From the NCBI GenBank assembly GCA_046760105.1, contig JBHIDJ010000007.1, forward strand, positions 1 to 64,000: a stretch of DNA of 64,000 nucleotides, given 5' to 3'. This document shows, in pieces, positions 27,063 to 35,286 of this stretch. The notes below the pieces were generated by a model. That model was not told the DNA's origin and did no database searches. It saw only the letters and a program-made list of their open reading frames with translations. Origin of the DNA: JBHIDJ01 sp046760105. Lineage in GTDB: Bacteria > Pseudomonadota > Gammaproteobacteria > Acidiferrobacterales > SPGG2. The position numbers and the translations under genes are program-made. Within the stretch, counting starts at the first letter, position 1, and each line of letters begins with the position of its first letter.

Positions 27063-27581
27063 CTAATTGCCGCGGGAACGCTCTTTGCGCCGGATCGATA
27101 TATAGCAGCGCGTGCCGGAGCTACCACCCTGAGCCACGAAGTGTCTCGCGTCCAAGTCATAGTGCAATTGCGGGCAGCGGAGCTCGGACCCTTCTTGCTG
27201 CAACATGACGTTACCGAACAGGTCGAGTTTTCGACTCTTTACGTAATACTTTACGTGTTCTGCTTCGGCATGCATTTCTTCTTCGCGATCTTCGGGCCGG
27301 TATCTAACGTTGACGGGTTTTCCAAATGCATCGAAGGTGTCGATCTCATCATCCTTGATACGCAATTCAATCCTATCCGCCTTTAAAGAGAGCGTACCGT
27401 CGGTCAACGATACGTCACCAGTATAAGTAGCAGTATCGGTTCTATCGTCAATTTCGATGGTACGGGCATACACTTTGATCGGTTCACCCTTATCCTGTTC
27501 TATCGCCAACGCAGGCACAGGCACGATAAGGGAGGCAGCAAATACAACCGCGATCAGGGGATTCTTCCAATCGAGATACAT
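27063..27581 (-). CDS. lptA: LPS transport periplasmic bridge protein LptA
   Basis: LptA polymerises into the beta-jellyroll bridge that carries LPS across the periplasm between LptC and LptD. The 172-residue protein has a signal peptide (likely cleaved after PALA, residue 26). The OstA-type repeat includes ATYTGDVSLTDGTLSLKADR. Its usual inner-membrane partner LptC, encoded just upstream, is C-terminally shortened here, which bears on how the two contact each other. Confidence 0.94.
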   Translation of the reverse strand: MYLDWKNPLIAVVFAASLIVPVPALAIEQDKGEPIKVYARTIEIDDRTDTATYTGDVSLTDGTLSLKADRIELRIKDDEIDTFDAFGKPVNVRYRPEDREEEMHAEAEHVKYYVKSRKLDLFGNVMLQQEGSELRCPQLHYDLDARHFVAQGGSSGTRCYISIRRKERSRGN

Positions 27582-27634
27582 TTCGCTTTACAGCACAGTC
27601 GGATGCAACGTTATGACAGATCGAAATCGATGTA

Positions 27635-28072
27635 TCAATCCAATAACACGCGAGCCATGGTTGTAATCATTTCGGTCCGTTGACCCGACGAGTTGTTTTC
27701 ACGGATGATTTTAACGTTTCCCGTCATGATTACTTCTTTTGTGGCATTGTCAAGGCGAGCAAAATCGGCCCATGTATGAACTGGCGCTCGGCCGGGGCTG
27801 TATTGCACAAGGTGGGGTTTCGTCAGACGTGCGGTATCATTATGCGGATAGTGTTGCATGCGCTCAGCCGTCAGCGTGTATTTGCGCTGCCCTTGCGCAT
27901 CCATAACCGTCGCCCGAAAGTCTTCAATGTAATAGTCGGGATCCTGACTGTCTATGGTCATCATCATCGGCCGTTGTACCGTGATTGTCTGTAGAAGCCA
28001 CCATGATAGGCCTGCGGCCGTCAACAGCAGTGCTGCAAGTAATGCCCTTCTCACATTCCAGCCCATAGCCAT
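27635..28072 (-). CDS. lptC: LPS transport protein LptC, C-terminally shortened
   Basis: LptC is the bitopic inner-membrane protein that receives LPS from LptB2FG and passes it to LptA. It starts MAMGWNVRRALLAALLL with one transmembrane helix (about 9-28), then the beta-jellyroll. It stops at residue 145, after TTMARVLLD, about 45-50 residues before the usual end (E. coli 191). Only 53 bases separate this stop from lptA, and I find no continuation in another frame. Six codons before the stop align with the NAQINL strand of E. coli. The lost strands include those that contact LptA in E. coli. Confidence 0.85.
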   Translation of the reverse strand: MAMGWNVRRALLAALLLTAAGLSWWLLQTITVQRPMMMTIDSQDPDYYIEDFRATVMDAQGQRKYTLTAERMQHYPHNDTARLTKPHLVQYSPGRAPVHTWADFARLDNATKEVIMTGNVKIIRENNSSGQRTEMITTMARVLLD

Positions 28073-28078
28073 GCGCCG

Positions 28079-28633
28079 TCAGAGGTAGCGCTGAATCTCC
28101 GCAACATATGTGCCTTGCGCGTGCATAATCACCTCGCATAGCTCACGTACCGCCCCTTGTCCGCCGCTACTTGGAGTCACCCAATGGGCGTAGTGCTTCA
28201 CCAGTGTGTGGCCATCGCTGACCGCAACCGCGAGCCCCGCCTTCAGCATAATTGGCAGATCGGTTACGTCATCACCAAGAAAGGCCGCCTGCGCTGGTTC
28301 TATTCGTAGCTTGGCTAGCAGGCCTTGAAACACTGGCAGTTTGTCCTCACACCCTTGGAATACGTGCTTGATACCAAGCTCCGTCACCCTCCGTTCAACA
28401 AGCCTCGAGGTGCGACCTGTAATGATGCCGATCTCGACACCCGTGCGCTGAAGCATTTTGATTCCGTGCCCGTCACGCGAATGGAAGGCCTTGTATTCCT
28501 TTCCATCATCGTCCATCAGTAGCTTGCCGTCAGTGAGAACGCCGTCAACATCAAACACGACCACTCTTACTTTGGCCGCGAGCTCACGGACCATCGCATC
28601 GAGCTTGTAGGGTGGTGCCAGGATTTCGTGCAT
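28079..28633 (-). CDS. kdsC: 3-deoxy-D-manno-octulosonate 8-phosphate phosphatase KdsC
   Basis: KdsC releases phosphate from KDO-8-phosphate in KDO synthesis for the LPS inner core. The 184-residue HAD-family protein has FDVDGVLTDG (27-36; nucleophile D28, D30), TGRTSRLVERR and LGDDVTDLP. E. coli KdsC has 188 residues. The usual upstream partner kdsD is missing. Instead the ATG overlaps the stop of an unrecognisable open frame (TGATG), as expected if a coupled kdsD once preceded it. Confidence 0.96.
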   Translation of the reverse strand: MHEILAPPYKLDAMVRELAAKVRVVVFDVDGVLTDGKLLMDDDGKEYKAFHSRDGHGIKMLQRTGVEIGIITGRTSRLVERRVTELGIKHVFQGCEDKLPVFQGLLAKLRIEPAQAAFLGDDVTDLPIMLKAGLAVAVSDGHTLVKHYAHWVTPSSGGQGAVRELCEVIMHAQGTYVAEIQRYL

Positions 28634-29032
28634 CAGACGATATTGGTTTCAGTAAATCGCACGTAATGAATGCCACAAGTGATTTCCATTCCCGCTAATG
28701 TCCGGTGTCCCAGAATGCGCAGCCACCCGAGTATATATAAATGCTGATATATATCATAAAAGGCTATCGGTTGGCCGCGGACTGCTGGCAGTATAACAGC
28801 TACTGCAGCCGTATCGGGATCACAAAGCGCGTGGTTTATGCGGTTGCAGATCACTGACCCGGAAGCGCAGTGGCCTGCAACTGAACACGGCGCCAGCGCC
28901 AGCGGTGAGTACCCGGGGCCTGCTGACCCCGCACCACCCAAAAAGATGCCTGAACGACATGCGTGCGAGGTGGATCGTGATCGTATCTTGCGGTTCGTCT
29001 ATATGCTATAAAATTGCGAATGCGCGTACAGC
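28634..29032. other. Erosion scar between kdsC and the mlaC remnant
   Basis: These 399 bases separate the divergent kdsC and mla regions and hold no recognisable gene. In E. coli kdsD and yrbG, then mlaF, mlaE and mlaD, would lie here. A minus-strand open frame of about 100 codons ends exactly on the kdsC start but matches no family I know. An AT-rich patch with near-palindromic TATATA runs (28732-28756) could hold promoters for both sides. I read the region as degraded coding DNA. That is an inference from gene order. Confidence 0.5.
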
Positions 29033-29211
29033 ATGTTTGCTGTCAACTATAGGTTGTACAAGGGGAGAATGGCTGGAAGGTATACGACATCATGATCGAA
29101 GGCGTAAGCTTGGTGACTAATTATCGCACTATGTATGGAGAAAAAATCAAAAAGGTAGGCATCGACGCGTTAATCGCAAACTTGCGCGTCGAGCCGAAGG
29201 CGTCAAAGTGA
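29033..29211 (+). pseudogene. mlaC: 3' remnant of mlaC (phospholipid-binding protein), frameshifted
   Basis: MlaC ferries phospholipids across the periplasm. Only its C-terminal part survives. One frame reads AVNYRLYK (29039-29062), then a shift at the GGGG run (29062-29065) leads into ENGWKVYDIMIEGVSLVTNY and GIDALIANL, ending in TGA at 29209-29211. The E. coli equivalents are NWQAYDMIAEGVSMIT and GIDGLTAQL. Restoring one G rejoins the two parts. Upstream both frames hit stops and no signal peptide or core remains. The stop still overlaps the mlaB GTG start, as in an intact mlaC-mlaB pair. Confidence 0.8.
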
Positions 29212-29510
29212 ACGCGACAGCGCTCGTAAATCAAAAAGACGGCTATGCTGAGATCCACGGTGAGCTGACTTTCGATACGGTACCCGGCCTCTGCGAGCGA
29301 TCTGCCGCTATGATGCAAGGCGATTACCCCGTGGTAACGGTTGACATGAGGCATGTTTCGAGGGCTGATAGCGCGGGACTTGCCCTAATGGTGCAATGGT
29401 TACGATTGGCGAGGGCTGCCAATCGCCAGTTGCAGTTTATCTCCGTGCCTGAACAGGTACGTCAGCTCCTTCGTGTCAGCGGGCTTGACGAGGCCTTTTC
29501 CGTTAACTGA
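29208..29510 (+). CDS. mlaB: STAS-domain protein MlaB
   Basis: MlaB is the cytoplasmic STAS subunit that stabilises the MlaFE ABC transporter of the phospholipid trafficking system. The 100-residue protein has the anti-sigma-antagonist-like core with RADSAGLALM (52-61); S55 is at the usual phosphorylatable position. The GTG start overlaps the mlaC remnant's stop. mlaF, mlaE and mlaD are absent from this window. Either they are elsewhere, or MlaB now serves the YadGH-like transporter that starts 14 bases downstream. Confidence 0.88.
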   Translation: MNATALVNQKDGYAEIHGELTFDTVPGLCERSAAMMQGDYPVVTVDMRHVSRADSAGLALMVQWLRLARAANRQLQFISVPEQVRQLLRVSGLDEAFSVN

Positions 29511-29524
29511 AAGACGCGTCGAGC

Positions 29525-30448
29525 GTGTCTAACGCCATCGAAATCAGTAACGTTGATAAGCATTTTCCCGGTGTACACGCGCTCAAGGGTATCAGTTTTT
29601 CTATCGGACGCGGCGAATTCTTCGGTCTGCTGGGGCCGAACGGCGCGGGCAAATCGACTTTAATAAATATCATCGCCGGTCTCACGCGCGCAGATTCCGG
29701 GATAGTATCGGTACTCGGGTACGACGTGGTCAGGCAATATCGCTTTTCGCGACAACGCCTGGGAGTGGTCCCGCAAGAGCTGGTTTTCGATCCATTTTTT
29801 ACTGTTCGCGAAGTGCTGCAAATCCAGTCCGGTTACTTTGGCCTGGGTCATGACAATGACGCGTGGATAAACGAACTACTGGATGCGCTGGACTTGATGG
29901 GTAAGGTGACGGCCAATATGCGCTCGTTGTCTGGCGGTATGAAGCGACGGGTTTTGATCGCACAAGCGCTTGTTCACAAACCGGAGGTCGTTGTTCTGGA
30001 TGAACCTACTGCCGGTGTCGACTTAGCTCTGCGCAAGGCGCTGTGGGATTTCATCCGCCGCCTGCATCGGGAAGGACACACGATCGTGTTAACTACCCAC
30101 TACCTGGAAGAGGCGGAAGCGCTGTGTGAGCGGATTGCAATCTTGAATCACGGGAGCGTGGTTGCGCTGGACGCCACGCATAGCCTTTTGCAACGGGGTA
30201 TTGGTAAAACGATCCACGTGTGTGTTACGACAAAAGAGCCGGTAGCAATGCTCCCGCCAAACCTGCAGGTCAATCTGCGCGGCAGGGACGGCAAGCAGCT
30301 TGAATTCCGGCTGGATAGGAGCGTCGACTCCATCGGTGAATTTCTCGAAAGATTGCGCGCGGCAGGGCTGGTGATAACCGATTTGCATACGGAAGAGCCA
30401 GATCTGGAGGACGTTTTTCTAGAGCTTACACGTGGGCGAGTGGAGTGA
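29525..30448 (+). CDS. yadG: ABC transporter ATP-binding protein, YadG type
   Basis: This is the ATPase subunit of an ABC-2 exporter of unknown substrate. Of 307 residues (E. coli YadG 308), Walker A is GPNGAGKST (37-45), the signature LSGGMKRR, Walker B VVVLDEPTAGVD and the H-loop TTHYLEEAE. A C-terminal extension of about 80 residues is typical of the YadG/DrrA class. The start is GTG. Its last four bases overlap the permease start, so the two form one transporter. Confidence 0.93.
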   Translation: MSNAIEISNVDKHFPGVHALKGISFSIGRGEFFGLLGPNGAGKSTLINIIAGLTRADSGIVSVLGYDVVRQYRFSRQRLGVVPQELVFDPFFTVREVLQIQSGYFGLGHDNDAWINELLDALDLMGKVTANMRSLSGGMKRRVLIAQALVHKPEVVVLDEPTAGVDLALRKALWDFIRRLHREGHTIVLTTHYLEEAEALCERIAILNHGSVVALDATHSLLQRGIGKTIHVCVTTKEPVAMLPPNLQVNLRGRDGKQLEFRLDRSVDSIGEFLERLRAAGLVITDLHTEEPDLEDVFLELTRGRVE

Positions 30449-31206
30449 ATATTCGCGGCTTTTATACGCTCCTTTATAAGGAACTGTTGCGTTTCTGTAA
30501 GATATCGTTGCAGACCCTGGGGGCACCCATTGTGACGACGCTTTTGTACTTGCTGGTGTTCGCACAGGTGTTCGAAGGTCGCATCCAGGTTTTCGAAGGC
30601 GTCAGTTACACAGCGTTCCTGGTTCCTGGGCTCGTGATGATGTCCGTCATCCAAAATGCTTTCGCGAACAGCTCATCAAGCCTGATTCAGTCAAAGGTCA
30701 CCGGTAATATCGTGTTTGTCTTGTTGACACCATTGACAAGCCTTGAATTTTTCTTGGCGTTTGTGCTGGCAGCGGTCGTACGCGGCCTGCTGGTAGGTGT
30801 GGGTGTCTATATCGCGTCGGTATTCTTTATTGTCTTGCCAGTGCACAGTGTTGTCTTTGTGCTGGCGTTCGCGCTGCTAGCTAGCGCCGTGCTCGGCGCC
30901 TTAGGGGTGATCGCCGGCATCTGGGCGGACAAATTCGACCATCTTGGCGCATTTCAGAATTTCTTTATCGTACCGTTGTCGTTCCTAAGCGGGGTGTTTT
31001 ACTCGATTCATTCGCTGCCCGCATTCTGGCAGAAGCTGTCACAGTTCAATCCGTTTTTTTACATGATTGACGGGTTCCGCTACGGTTTCTTTGGAGCCTC
31101 AGATATGAACCCGATATTCAGCCTGACAACAGTAGGGTTTTTCTTCTTGTTGCTTTCAGGGGTAAGCCTGGCCCTGCTGAAACAGGGGTACAAATTACGC
31201 AATTAG
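30445..31206 (+). CDS. yadH: ABC-2 type transporter permease, YadH type
   Basis: This is the integral membrane partner of the preceding ATPase, with 253 residues and about six transmembrane helices. The ABC-2 signature region FFIVPLSFLSGVFYSIHSLP precedes the last helices. The GTG start overlaps the ATPase stop (GTGA). The substrate is unknown. Placement between mlaB and murA hints at an envelope component, an inference from context only. Confidence 0.92.
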   Translation: MNIRGFYTLLYKELLRFCKISLQTLGAPIVTTLLYLLVFAQVFEGRIQVFEGVSYTAFLVPGLVMMSVIQNAFANSSSSLIQSKVTGNIVFVLLTPLTSLEFFLAFVLAAVVRGLLVGVGVYIASVFFIVLPVHSVVFVLAFALLASAVLGALGVIAGIWADKFDHLGAFQNFFIVPLSFLSGVFYSIHSLPAFWQKLSQFNPFFYMIDGFRYGFFGASDMNPIFSLTTVGFFFLLLSGVSLALLKQGYKLRN

Positions 31207-31293
31207 CACCCCCTTTTACTGGTGGCCAGCGTAGCGTATGCTTTGTTCCCCTTGAAATTACGTGATTCGCGTCGATAATAGGTGTCGACGGCG

Positions 31294-31542
31294 ATGCAAC
31301 CAGATGATATCAAGCACCTGATTGAGCAGGGCCTCGACGGCGCGCAAGCTGACGTCTCTGGCGATGGGCAACACTTCGAAGCGATCGTCGTGTCTGAGGC
31401 GTTCGCGGGTAAGACCATGGTGCAACAGCACCAATTGGTCTACCAGGCGTTGGGAGATAAAATGAAGGCCGATATTCACGCGCTGTCGCTGCGAACCTAT
31501 ACGCCGGAGCAGTGGGCGCAGGCACAGGTTCGTTCCGGCTGA
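31294..31542 (+). CDS. ibaG: BolA-family protein IbaG
   Basis: IbaG is a small BolA-type protein that binds monothiol glutaredoxin and helps handle iron-sulfur clusters; in E. coli it affects acid stress. From ATG 31294 it has 82 residues. GDGQHFEAIVVSEAFAG is the BolA core, and the family-typical C-terminal pattern is IHALSLRTYTPEQW. A GTG at 31282 would add four residues. The next gene is a CGFS glutaredoxin, the physical partner of BolA proteins. mlaB...ibaG-murA order matches E. coli. Confidence 0.93.
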   Translation: MQPDDIKHLIEQGLDGAQADVSGDGQHFEAIVVSEAFAGKTMVQQHQLVYQALGDKMKADIHALSLRTYTPEQWAQAQVRSG

Positions 31543-31560
31543 TGCTTTGCGAGGTTTGGT

Positions 31561-31875
31561 ATGAGTGTTCAGGATAAGATCAAGGAACAAATTGCCGCAG
31601 ATAAGATCGTGCTGTACATGAAGGGTACGCCAATGGCGCCGCTTTGTGGCTTTTCCGCCCGGTCAACCCAGCTCCTTGAAGCGTGTGGTGCGAAGTTTAC
31701 TGCCGTCGATGTGTTGGCGGATCCCGCGCTCCGGGAAGGGATCAAGCAGTTTTCCAGCTGGCCGACTATTCCGCAGCTTTATATCAACGGGCAGTTCGTT
31801 GGTGGGTGTGACATCATTATGGAGCTGTTCCAGCAGGGCGAGTTGCAAAAGATGGTCGCCGACGCGCAAGGCTGA
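31561..31875 (+). CDS. grxD: Monothiol glutaredoxin (Grx4 type)
   Basis: CGFS glutaredoxins bind a shared [2Fe-2S] cluster with glutathione and pass it on, often in complex with BolA proteins. The 104-residue protein has the active site C29-G30-F31-S32 in PLCGFS, the cis-proline region WPTIPQLYINGQFVGG and GGCDIIMELFQ for glutathione binding. It lies 18 bases after ibaG, so the two partners are cotranscribed. A clear terminator follows 33 bases downstream. Confidence 0.96.
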   Translation: MSVQDKIKEQIAADKIVLYMKGTPMAPLCGFSARSTQLLEACGAKFTAVDVLADPALREGIKQFSSWPTIPQLYINGQFVGGCDIIMELFQQGELQKMVADAQG

Positions 31876-31907
31876 GAACTTGGCAGACCCATTAGCTTTC
31901 ATCATGA

Positions 31908-31931
31908 GGCTGCCTCCACGGTAGCCTTTTT
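31908..31931 (+). terminator. Rho-independent terminator after grxD
   Basis: GGCTGCC (31908-31914) pairs with GGTAGCC (31920-31926), with one G-T pair and a 5-base loop, followed by TTTTT. It should end the mlaB-yadGH-ibaG-grxD transcript, so murA and the his genes would need a promoter in 31932-32004. Confidence 0.8.
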
Positions 31932-32004
31932 CTTTTCAGTTGCCCCAGCCGCTGGCAGGCAGTGGTTAGTGAGTGAGACTGACGTGTCGTTAGGTGGCTA
32001 AGCG

Positions 32005-33294
32005 ATGGATAAACTAATCGTTTCCGGCGGCATCCCGCTGCACGGCGAGATTCGTATCTCAGGCGCTAAGAACGCAGCGCTACCGGTACTCGTCGCTTCC
32101 CTGCTCACCGAGAAATCGCTGCATATCGGCAACGTTCCCCACCTGCAGGATATCACCACGACAATGGAACTACTTGGTCGCATGGGTGTACGGCTCGTGG
32201 TCGATGAAAAGATGGTAATCGAGGCCGATGCAAACGGTGTCATGTCGTTGCGTGCGCCATATGAGCTCGTGAAGACCATGCGTGCCTCCATCTTGGTTCT
32301 GGGGCCGCTGCTAGCCCGCTTCGGTGAGGCGGAGGTGTCCATGCCCGGCGGCTGCGCCATTGGATCCCGGCCAGTCAATTTACACATCAAGGGGCTCGAG
32401 GCCATGGGTGCCGACATCAAGATTGAGGACGGTTACGTGAAAGCCCGTACGAACCGGCTAAAAGGTACCCGCATATTTATGGATATGGTATCCGTCACGG
32501 GAACCGAAAATCTCATGATGGCGGCGACGCTCGCCGAAGGGACCACAGTCATCGAAAATGCAGCGCGCGAACCAGAGGTCATGGATCTGGCGAAGTGTTT
32601 GATCAACATGGGTGCGAAAATAAAAGGTGCCGGCAGCGACAAGATTACGATAGAGGGTGTCGAAACACTCGGTGGGGCATATCACGAGGTCATACCGGAT
32701 CGCATCGAGACCGGGACCTATCTGGTGGCCACCGCTATGACGGGTGGGAATGTGAAGCTACGACAGGTTCAGCCGAAGCAACTCGAGGCAGTGCTGGATA
32801 AGTTGCGCGAGGCCGGCGCGGAGATCGGTGTGGGAACGGACTGGATATCACTGGACCGACGGAACAACAAACTCAAAGCGGTGAATATCAGAACGGCACC
32901 GTATCCTGCGTTTCCTACGGACATGCAGGCACAATTTGTGGCGCTTAACTGTATCGCCGAGGGCGCCGCAAGGGTGACGGAATCGATCTTTGAGAACCGT
33001 TTTATGCATGTGCTTGAGTTACAGCGCATGGGTGCGAATATTGAAATGCAAGGCAACACCGCCATTGTGCGCGGTGTACGGCGCCTAAAGGGTGCACCGG
33101 TGATGGCGACCGACCTGCGCGCATCGGCGAGTCTCGCGCTGGCTGGGCTCGTCGCCGAGTCCGATACCATCGTCGATCGAATCTATCACATCGACCGTGG
33201 CTATGAATGTATTGAAGAGAAGTTGGCACAGCTCGGTGCACGTATACGTAGAGTGCCCGGTACGCTTGCGATGACCAGGGCGGTCAATAACTGA
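32005..33294 (+). CDS. murA: UDP-N-acetylglucosamine 1-carboxyvinyltransferase
   Basis: MurA transfers enolpyruvate from PEP to UDP-GlcNAc, the first committed step of peptidoglycan synthesis. The 429-residue protein has the catalytic, fosfomycin-reactive cysteine C117 in SMPGGCAIGSRP, and the substrate-binding start SGGIPLHGEIRISGAKNAAL. Cys rather than Asp at this position predicts fosfomycin sensitivity. It is followed by hisG after 23 bases, as in many Chromatiales. Confidence 0.98.
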   Translation: MDKLIVSGGIPLHGEIRISGAKNAALPVLVASLLTEKSLHIGNVPHLQDITTTMELLGRMGVRLVVDEKMVIEADANGVMSLRAPYELVKTMRASILVLGPLLARFGEAEVSMPGGCAIGSRPVNLHIKGLEAMGADIKIEDGYVKARTNRLKGTRIFMDMVSVTGTENLMMAATLAEGTTVIENAAREPEVMDLAKCLINMGAKIKGAGSDKITIEGVETLGGAYHEVIPDRIETGTYLVATAMTGGNVKLRQVQPKQLEAVLDKLREAGAEIGVGTDWISLDRRNNKLKAVNIRTAPYPAFPTDMQAQFVALNCIAEGAARVTESIFENRFMHVLELQRMGANIEMQGNTAIVRGVRRLKGAPVMATDLRASASLALAGLVAESDTIVDRIYHIDRGYECIEEKLAQLGARIRRVPGTLAMTRAVNN

Positions 33295-33317
33295 CCAATT
33301 GACAAGGCCCGGAAGCC

Positions 33318-33962
33318 ATGCGGACCGCTTTGACTATCGCACTGTCGAAGGGCCGGATCCTGGAGGAAGGCCTGCCACTGTTGACGCGGGTTGGGATTGA
33401 ACCCGCGGATGATCCCGAAACGAGCCGCAAGCTTGTGCTGGATACGTCCCGGCGCGATGTCAAACTGATAGTCATTCGCGCTGCTGACGTGCCTACATAT
33501 GTACAATACGGCGCTGCCGAGCTGGGGTTCGCAGGCAAGGACATGCTCATGGAGTTCGATGGTGAAGGGTTGTATGAACTGCTTGATCTGAAGATTGCAC
33601 GTTGTCGTCTCGTCGTGGCTGAGCCGGATCAGCTGGCGGCGTGCGATGATCCGCGAAACTGGACGCGTCTGCGCATTGCGACGAAATATGTGAAGACGAC
33701 ACGTCGGCATTTTGCAGCGAAGGGTATACAGACCGACATCATCAGACTATACGGTTCCATGGAGCTCGCACCGCTTGTCGGGCTTTCGGATCGTATTGTC
33801 GACCTGGTGCATACAGGCCAAACGTTGAAGGCCAATGGGCTTGTAGAGGTGGAACACATTGCCGATATTAGTGCGCGCCTGGTCGCGAACAAGGCATCAG
33901 CGAAAATGAAGCATGCGGCCGTAAAGGCGCTGCTCCGACAGCTGGCCGAAGCCGTGCAGTAA
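33318..33962 (+). CDS. hisG: ATP phosphoribosyltransferase, short form
   Basis: HisG condenses ATP and PRPP in the first step of histidine synthesis. At 214 residues this is the short form, which lacks the C-terminal regulatory domain and depends on the HisZ regulatory subunit. No hisZ is in this window. Conserved stretches are ALSKGRILEEGLPLL (8-22), YGAAELGFAGKDML and DLVHTGQTLKANGL. It heads the complete his cluster. Confidence 0.96.
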   Translation: MRTALTIALSKGRILEEGLPLLTRVGIEPADDPETSRKLVLDTSRRDVKLIVIRAADVPTYVQYGAAELGFAGKDMLMEFDGEGLYELLDLKIARCRLVVAEPDQLAACDDPRNWTRLRIATKYVKTTRRHFAAKGIQTDIIRLYGSMELAPLVGLSDRIVDLVHTGQTLKANGLVEVEHIADISARLVANKASAKMKHAAVKALLRQLAEAVQ

Positions 33963-33969
33963 ACGTTTT

Positions 33970-35286
33970 ATGCAGACACTAAAGCTACGGGTACTGAGTA
34001 CCCGGTTACCCGAGTTTGAAGCCGACTTCCGAGGGTTACTCGATCGCGGTTGCGCGGATGGTGCACATGTGGAGGATACCGTGTGCACGATAGTGGTGGA
34101 TGTACGTACGCGTGGCGATGCGGCGTTGATCGATTACACACAGCGCCTCGATAACCATCAGGTCACAACGGCGGCTGAGCTCGAGATCCCGCGCAGCCGT
34201 CTCGAGGAGGCCGCCGCGTCGCTTGCACACGCTCAACGCGCGGCGATGGAACGGGCGGCAAACAGGATACGAGAATACCATGAGCACCAGATCACCAGCT
34301 CGTGGCGCTACTACGATAATGATGGCACACTGCTAGGGCAACAGGTTACGCCGCTGGCACGGATAGGAATGTATGTGCCAGGCGGCAAGGCAGCATATCC
34401 ATCGTCTGTGTTGATGAACGCGATTCCGGCCAAGGTTGCGGGCGTTGCGGAGATTCTTATGGTTGTGCCTGCGCCGGGCGGTGAACTCAACGACATGGTG
34501 CTGGCAGCGGCGAGACTGGTTGGTGTCGACCGCGTCTTTACAGTGGGTGGTGCGCAAGCGATTGCGGCGTTAGCCTACGGCACGAAGACGATACCGCCTG
34601 TCGACAAGATCGTTGGGCCAGGTAATGCCTATGTAACGGCTGCCAAGCGCATCGTTTTTGGGCAAGTGGACATTGACATGATCGCGGGGCCATCGGAGGT
34701 GGTCATTGTATGTGATGGCCGGACCGATCCGGCGTGGGTGGCCATGGACTTGTTTGCGCAGGCCGAACACGACGAGGATGCGCAAGCCATACTCCTTAGT
34801 CTGAACGAGCCGTTTACACGGCACGTGCACGACACTATCGGGCAGCTGCTCAATGGTATGGAGCGGCGCGCGGTGATCCAGACATCGCTTGAACGACACG
34901 GTGCGTTGATTAGCGTGCGCGACCTTGATGAAGCCATTGATCTAGTCAACCGGCTCGCACCTGAACATCTGCAGCTGTCAATTGAGGAACCGCTGTCCGT
35001 TGCCGAGCGCGTACGCCACGCTGGGGCCATCTTTATGGGACGCTACACAGCGGAAGTGTTCGGCGATTATTGTGCTGGGCCCAACCATGTGTTGCCAACC
35101 GCGGGTACAGCGCGTTTTAGTTCGCCTTTGGGGGTCTACGATTTCCAGAAACGTACGAGCCTCGTTATGTGCACCAAGAAAGGTGCAACGAGCCTTGCCA
35201 AGACCGCCTCCGTGTTGGCGCGCAGTGAAGGTTTGGCTGCGCACGCGCGATCGGCGGAATATAGGATCGAAGATAGTAGCAAGTAG
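33970..35286 (+). CDS. hisD: Histidinol dehydrogenase
   Basis: HisD performs the last two NAD-dependent oxidations, from histidinol to histidine. The 438-residue zinc enzyme has the signature IAGPSEVVIVCDG, the catalytic HLQ region of APEHLQLS, and GPNHVLPTAGTARF near the C-terminus. It starts 7 bases after hisG. Its stop (35284-35286) lies inside the left arm of the repeat that separates it from hisC. Confidence 0.98.
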   Translation: MQTLKLRVLSTRLPEFEADFRGLLDRGCADGAHVEDTVCTIVVDVRTRGDAALIDYTQRLDNHQVTTAAELEIPRSRLEEAAASLAHAQRAAMERAANRIREYHEHQITSSWRYYDNDGTLLGQQVTPLARIGMYVPGGKAAYPSSVLMNAIPAKVAGVAEILMVVPAPGGELNDMVLAAARLVGVDRVFTVGGAQAIAALAYGTKTIPPVDKIVGPGNAYVTAAKRIVFGQVDIDMIAGPSEVVIVCDGRTDPAWVAMDLFAQAEHDEDAQAILLSLNEPFTRHVHDTIGQLLNGMERRAVIQTSLERHGALISVRDLDEAIDLVNRLAPEHLQLSIEEPLSVAERVRHAGAIFMGRYTAEVFGDYCAGPNHVLPTAGTARFSSPLGVYDFQKRTSLVMCTKKGATSLAKTASVLARSEGLAAHARSAEYRIEDSSK

